From Candidatus Parabacteroides intestinavium (GTDB lineage Bacteria; Bacteroidota; Bacteroidia; Bacteroidales; Tannerellaceae), in the NCBI GenBank assembly GCA_019118725.1, contig DWYO01000256.1, forward strand, positions 1 through 7,173: DNA of 7,173 nt. The letters are read 5' to 3'. Below, one piece after another: positions 5,316-7,173 of the stretch. How positions within the stretch are numbered: position 1 is the stretch's first letter; each line of letters begins with the position of its first letter. The translations under genes and the position numbers were made by a program. A model generated the notes under the pieces. That model was not told the origin of the DNA. It saw only the letters and a list, made by a program, of their open reading frames with translations, and did not search any database.

Positions 5316-6191
5316 ATGAGTTTAAGAATTATTGTATTAGCTAAACAGGTTCCGGATACGCGGAATGTGGGCAAAGACGCCATGAAAGAGGACGGTACTA
5401 TCAACCGTGCGGCCCTTCCCGCCATCTTCAACCCGGAAGACCTGAACGCTTTGGAGCAGGCTTTACGCCTGAAAGACACCCATCCGGGTTCAACTGTTAC
5501 ATTACTGACTATGGGCCCGGGGCGTGCGGCCGAAATCATTCGCGAAGGTTTATACCGTGGAGCGGACGGAGGATATCTCCTGACCGACCGCGCTTTTGCC
5601 GGAGCCGATACATTAGCGACCTCATACGCACTGGCTACGGCTATCCGAAAAATCGCAGATTATGATATTATCATCGGCGGACGTCAGGCTATTGATGGAG
5701 ATACGGCACAAGTAGGTCCGCAGGTGGCCGAGAAACTGGGACTGGCTCAAATCACGTATGCCGAAGAAATCCTGAGCGTAGACGAGAACCAAAAGAAAAT
5801 CACGGTGAAACGCCACATTGATGGTGGTGTGGAGACGGTAGAAGGTCCATTGCCTATCGTAATCACGGTAAACGGTTCGGCCGCTCCCTGCCGGCCACGC
5901 AATGCGAAACTGGTCCAGAAATATAAACGTGCCTTAGGTCTGCAGGAACGTCCGGCAGAAGTACCTTACGCTGATTTGTATGAGAAACGTCCGTATCTGA
6001 ACATTCAGGAATGGAGTGTGAAAGATGTAAATGGCGACACGGCTCAATGCGGACTCTCCGGTTCGCCTACAAAGGTAAAGACAATCCAGAATATTGTCTT
6101 CCAGGCTAAAGAGAGCAAGACCTTGACCGGTTCAGACCAAGATGTAGAAAACTTGATTGTCGAATTATTGGCTAATCATACGATTGGCTAA
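5316..6191 (+). CDS. etfB: Electron-transfer flavoprotein, beta subunit (EtfB/FixA)
   Basis: EtfB pairs with EtfA to shuttle electrons between acyl-CoA dehydrogenases and other partners in the cytoplasm. The 291-residue product begins MSLRIIVLAKQVPDT, the usual family start, and continues with FNPEDLNALEQAL, TMGP (66-69) and GRQAIDGDTAQVGPQ (122-136). The last motif is the nucleotide-binding loop and resembles that of clostridial bifurcating ETFs. The C-terminal part (about 205-291), with CGLSGSPT (245-252), makes it longer than typical 250-260 residue mitochondrial-type EtfB. The open frame reaches back to an ATG at 5148. I reject that start because the extra 56 residues match no family feature and span the promoter. 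etfA follows after 42 nt. Confidence 0.95.
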   Translation: MSLRIIVLAKQVPDTRNVGKDAMKEDGTINRAALPAIFNPEDLNALEQALRLKDTHPGSTVTLLTMGPGRAAEIIREGLYRGADGGYLLTDRAFAGADTLATSYALATAIRKIADYDIIIGGRQAIDGDTAQVGPQVAEKLGLAQITYAEEILSVDENQKKITVKRHIDGGVETVEGPLPIVITVNGSAAPCRPRNAKLVQKYKRALGLQERPAEVPYADLYEKRPYLNIQEWSVKDVNGDTAQCGLSGSPTKVKTIQNIVFQAKESKTLTGSDQDVENLIVELLANHTIG

Positions 6192-6194
6192 GCA

Positions 6195-6211
6195 AGGAGG
6201 CTGGAACTCCT
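6195..6211 (+). promoter_or_regulatory. Hairpin hiding an AGGAGG in the etfB-etfA gap
   Basis: AGGAG (6195-6199) can pair with CTCCT (6207-6211) around a 7-nt loop. The full AGGAGG (6195-6200) looks like a Shine-Dalgarno site but ends 33 nt before the etfA ATG, too far to work directly. An A-rich stretch (CAAAAAAAATAAAAA) then leads into the start. The hairpin may stabilise the message or affect coupling between the subunits. Confidence 0.35.
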
Positions 6212-6233
6212 AAACAAAAAAAATAAAAATGCA

Positions 6234-7173
6234 ATGAATAACGTATTTGTATATTGCGAACTGGAAAGAACAACGGTAGCTGATGTAAGCCTGGAGCTTC
6301 TGACGAAAGGACGGAAATTAGCGAATGAATTGGGATGCCAGTTGGAGGCCATCGTAGCCGGTAGCGAATTACAGGGCATAGAGAAACAAGTATTACCCTA
6401 CGGTGTAGATAAGGTTCACGTATTTGACGCACCAGAATTATTCCCTTATACCACCTTGCCCCATGCTTCTATTCTGATTAACCTTTTCAAGGAAGAGAAG
6501 CCACAGATTTGTTTGATGGGAGCAACGGTCATCGGACGCGATTTAGGCCCGCGTGTCTCTTCGGCATTGACCAGTGGCCTGACCGCAGATTGTACCTCGC
6601 TCGAAATCGGTTCGCACGAAGATAAGAAAGCCGGTAAGACCTACGAGAATCTGCTCTACCAAATCCGTCCTGCCTTTGGAGGTAATATCGTAGCTACGAT
6701 CATCAATCCGGAACATCGCCCGCAAATGGCCACCGTACGCGAAGGGGTGATGAAGAAAGAGATACTCGATGCCAACTATCCGGGTGAAGTCATTCACCAC
6801 GATGTAGCTAAATACATTCCGGAAACAGATTATGTGGTTAAGGTAATCGACCGCCATGTAGAAAAGGCAAAACATAACCTGAAAGGAGCGCCTATCGTCA
6901 TAGCCGGAGGTTATGGAATGGGCTCTAAAGAGGGCTTCGATATGTTGTTTGAACTGGCTAAGGAACTTCATGCAGAAGTCGGAGCCAGCCGTGCAGCCGT
7001 AGATGCCGGATTTTGTGAACACGACCGGCAAATCGGGCAGACCGGTGTAACCGTACGTCCGAAACTCTATATCGCATGTGGTATCTCCGGACAAATCCAA
7101 CATATCGCCGGAATGCAAGACGCCGGCATTATCATTTCGGTAAACAACGACCCGAATGCCCCCATCAATACGA
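6234..7173 (+). CDS. etfA: Electron-transfer flavoprotein, alpha subunit (EtfA/FixB), partial
   Basis: EtfA holds the FAD that trades electrons with dehydrogenases. The first 313 codons are here; the frame is open at the right edge, so only a short C-terminal piece is missing if it has the usual length of about 320-340 residues. The N-terminal domain begins MNNVFVYCEL with no ferredoxin insert. It carries GRDLGPRVSSAL (101-112), SGLTADC (114-120) and RPAFGGN (145-151). The FAD domain shows GASRAAVDAGF (250-260), IGQTG (267-271), GISGQIQH (283-290) and VNNDPNAPI (303-311), all classic. The start is the ATG at 6234; the ATG at 6229 gives only Met-Gln-stop. It is cotranscribed with etfB. An acyl-CoA dehydrogenase often follows in relatives, but that lies outside the window. 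Confidence 0.96.
   Translation, partial: MNNVFVYCELERTTVADVSLELLTKGRKLANELGCQLEAIVAGSELQGIEKQVLPYGVDKVHVFDAPELFPYTTLPHASILINLFKEEKPQICLMGATVIGRDLGPRVSSALTSGLTADCTSLEIGSHEDKKAGKTYENLLYQIRPAFGGNIVATIINPEHRPQMATVREGVMKKEILDANYPGEVIHHDVAKYIPETDYVVKVIDRHVEKAKHNLKGAPIVIAGGYGMGSKEGFDMLFELAKELHAEVGASRAAVDAGFCEHDRQIGQTGVTVRPKLYIACGISGQIQHIAGMQDAGIIISVNNDPNAPINT

Noticed and set aside
5195..5539. Open frame of 114 codons on the minus strand across the etfB start
   Set aside because: It covers the etfB promoter and first codons antisense. The translation has no domain signal, and etfB itself is certain.
6543..7118. Open frame of 191 codons on the minus strand, opposite etfA
   Set aside because: It lies wholly inside etfA, whose FAD-binding motifs are unmistakable. 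The antisense product shows no recognisable domain and no promoter.

Overview
The window fits a member of the Bacteroidales, most like Parabacteroides or Bacteroides. The evidence is three upstream regions carrying the Bacteroidetes -7 box TAnnTTTG, A-rich leaders without usable Shine-Dalgarno sites, and Bacteroidetes-type versions of PdxJ, ExbB/ExbD/TonB and EtfB/EtfA. The genus is a guess from protein style and not proven. All nine genes look intact except the last, which runs off the right edge. I see no mobile element, CRISPR array, tRNA, rRNA or frameshift.

Left half, minus strand (3475 down to 123): one tightly spaced block reads pdxJ, an ExbB/TolQ-type proton channel, an ExbD/TolR-type partner, a TonB/TolA-like energy transducer, and a DJ-1/YajL-family protein. 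Gaps are 7 to 49 nt. A strong hairpin followed by a T-rich run (36-73) lies after the DJ-1 gene. The three middle genes encode a full proton-motive-force machine linking the inner membrane to the outer membrane. pdxJ makes the vitamin B6 ring.

Right half, plus strand: a CBS-domain protein with an ACT-like tail overlaps the start of NAD kinase by 4 nt (ATGA). After a 211-nt gap with an unexplained long imperfect inverted repeat and a good promoter come etfB and etfA, the two subunits of an electron-transfer flavoprotein. EtfB carries a sequence signature seen in electron-bifurcating ETFs.

The two halves diverge from 3476-3560. There the two -7 boxes form a perfect 10-bp inverted repeat facing each other, so the two transcripts would start almost on top of one another.

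This is mostly a conserved housekeeping region, and I did not find a wholly new system. The most interesting points are the face-to-face promoter pair, the long stem before etfB, the sensor-like CBS/ACT protein coupled to NAD kinase, the hybrid TonB/TolA transducer, and the possible bifurcating ETF.
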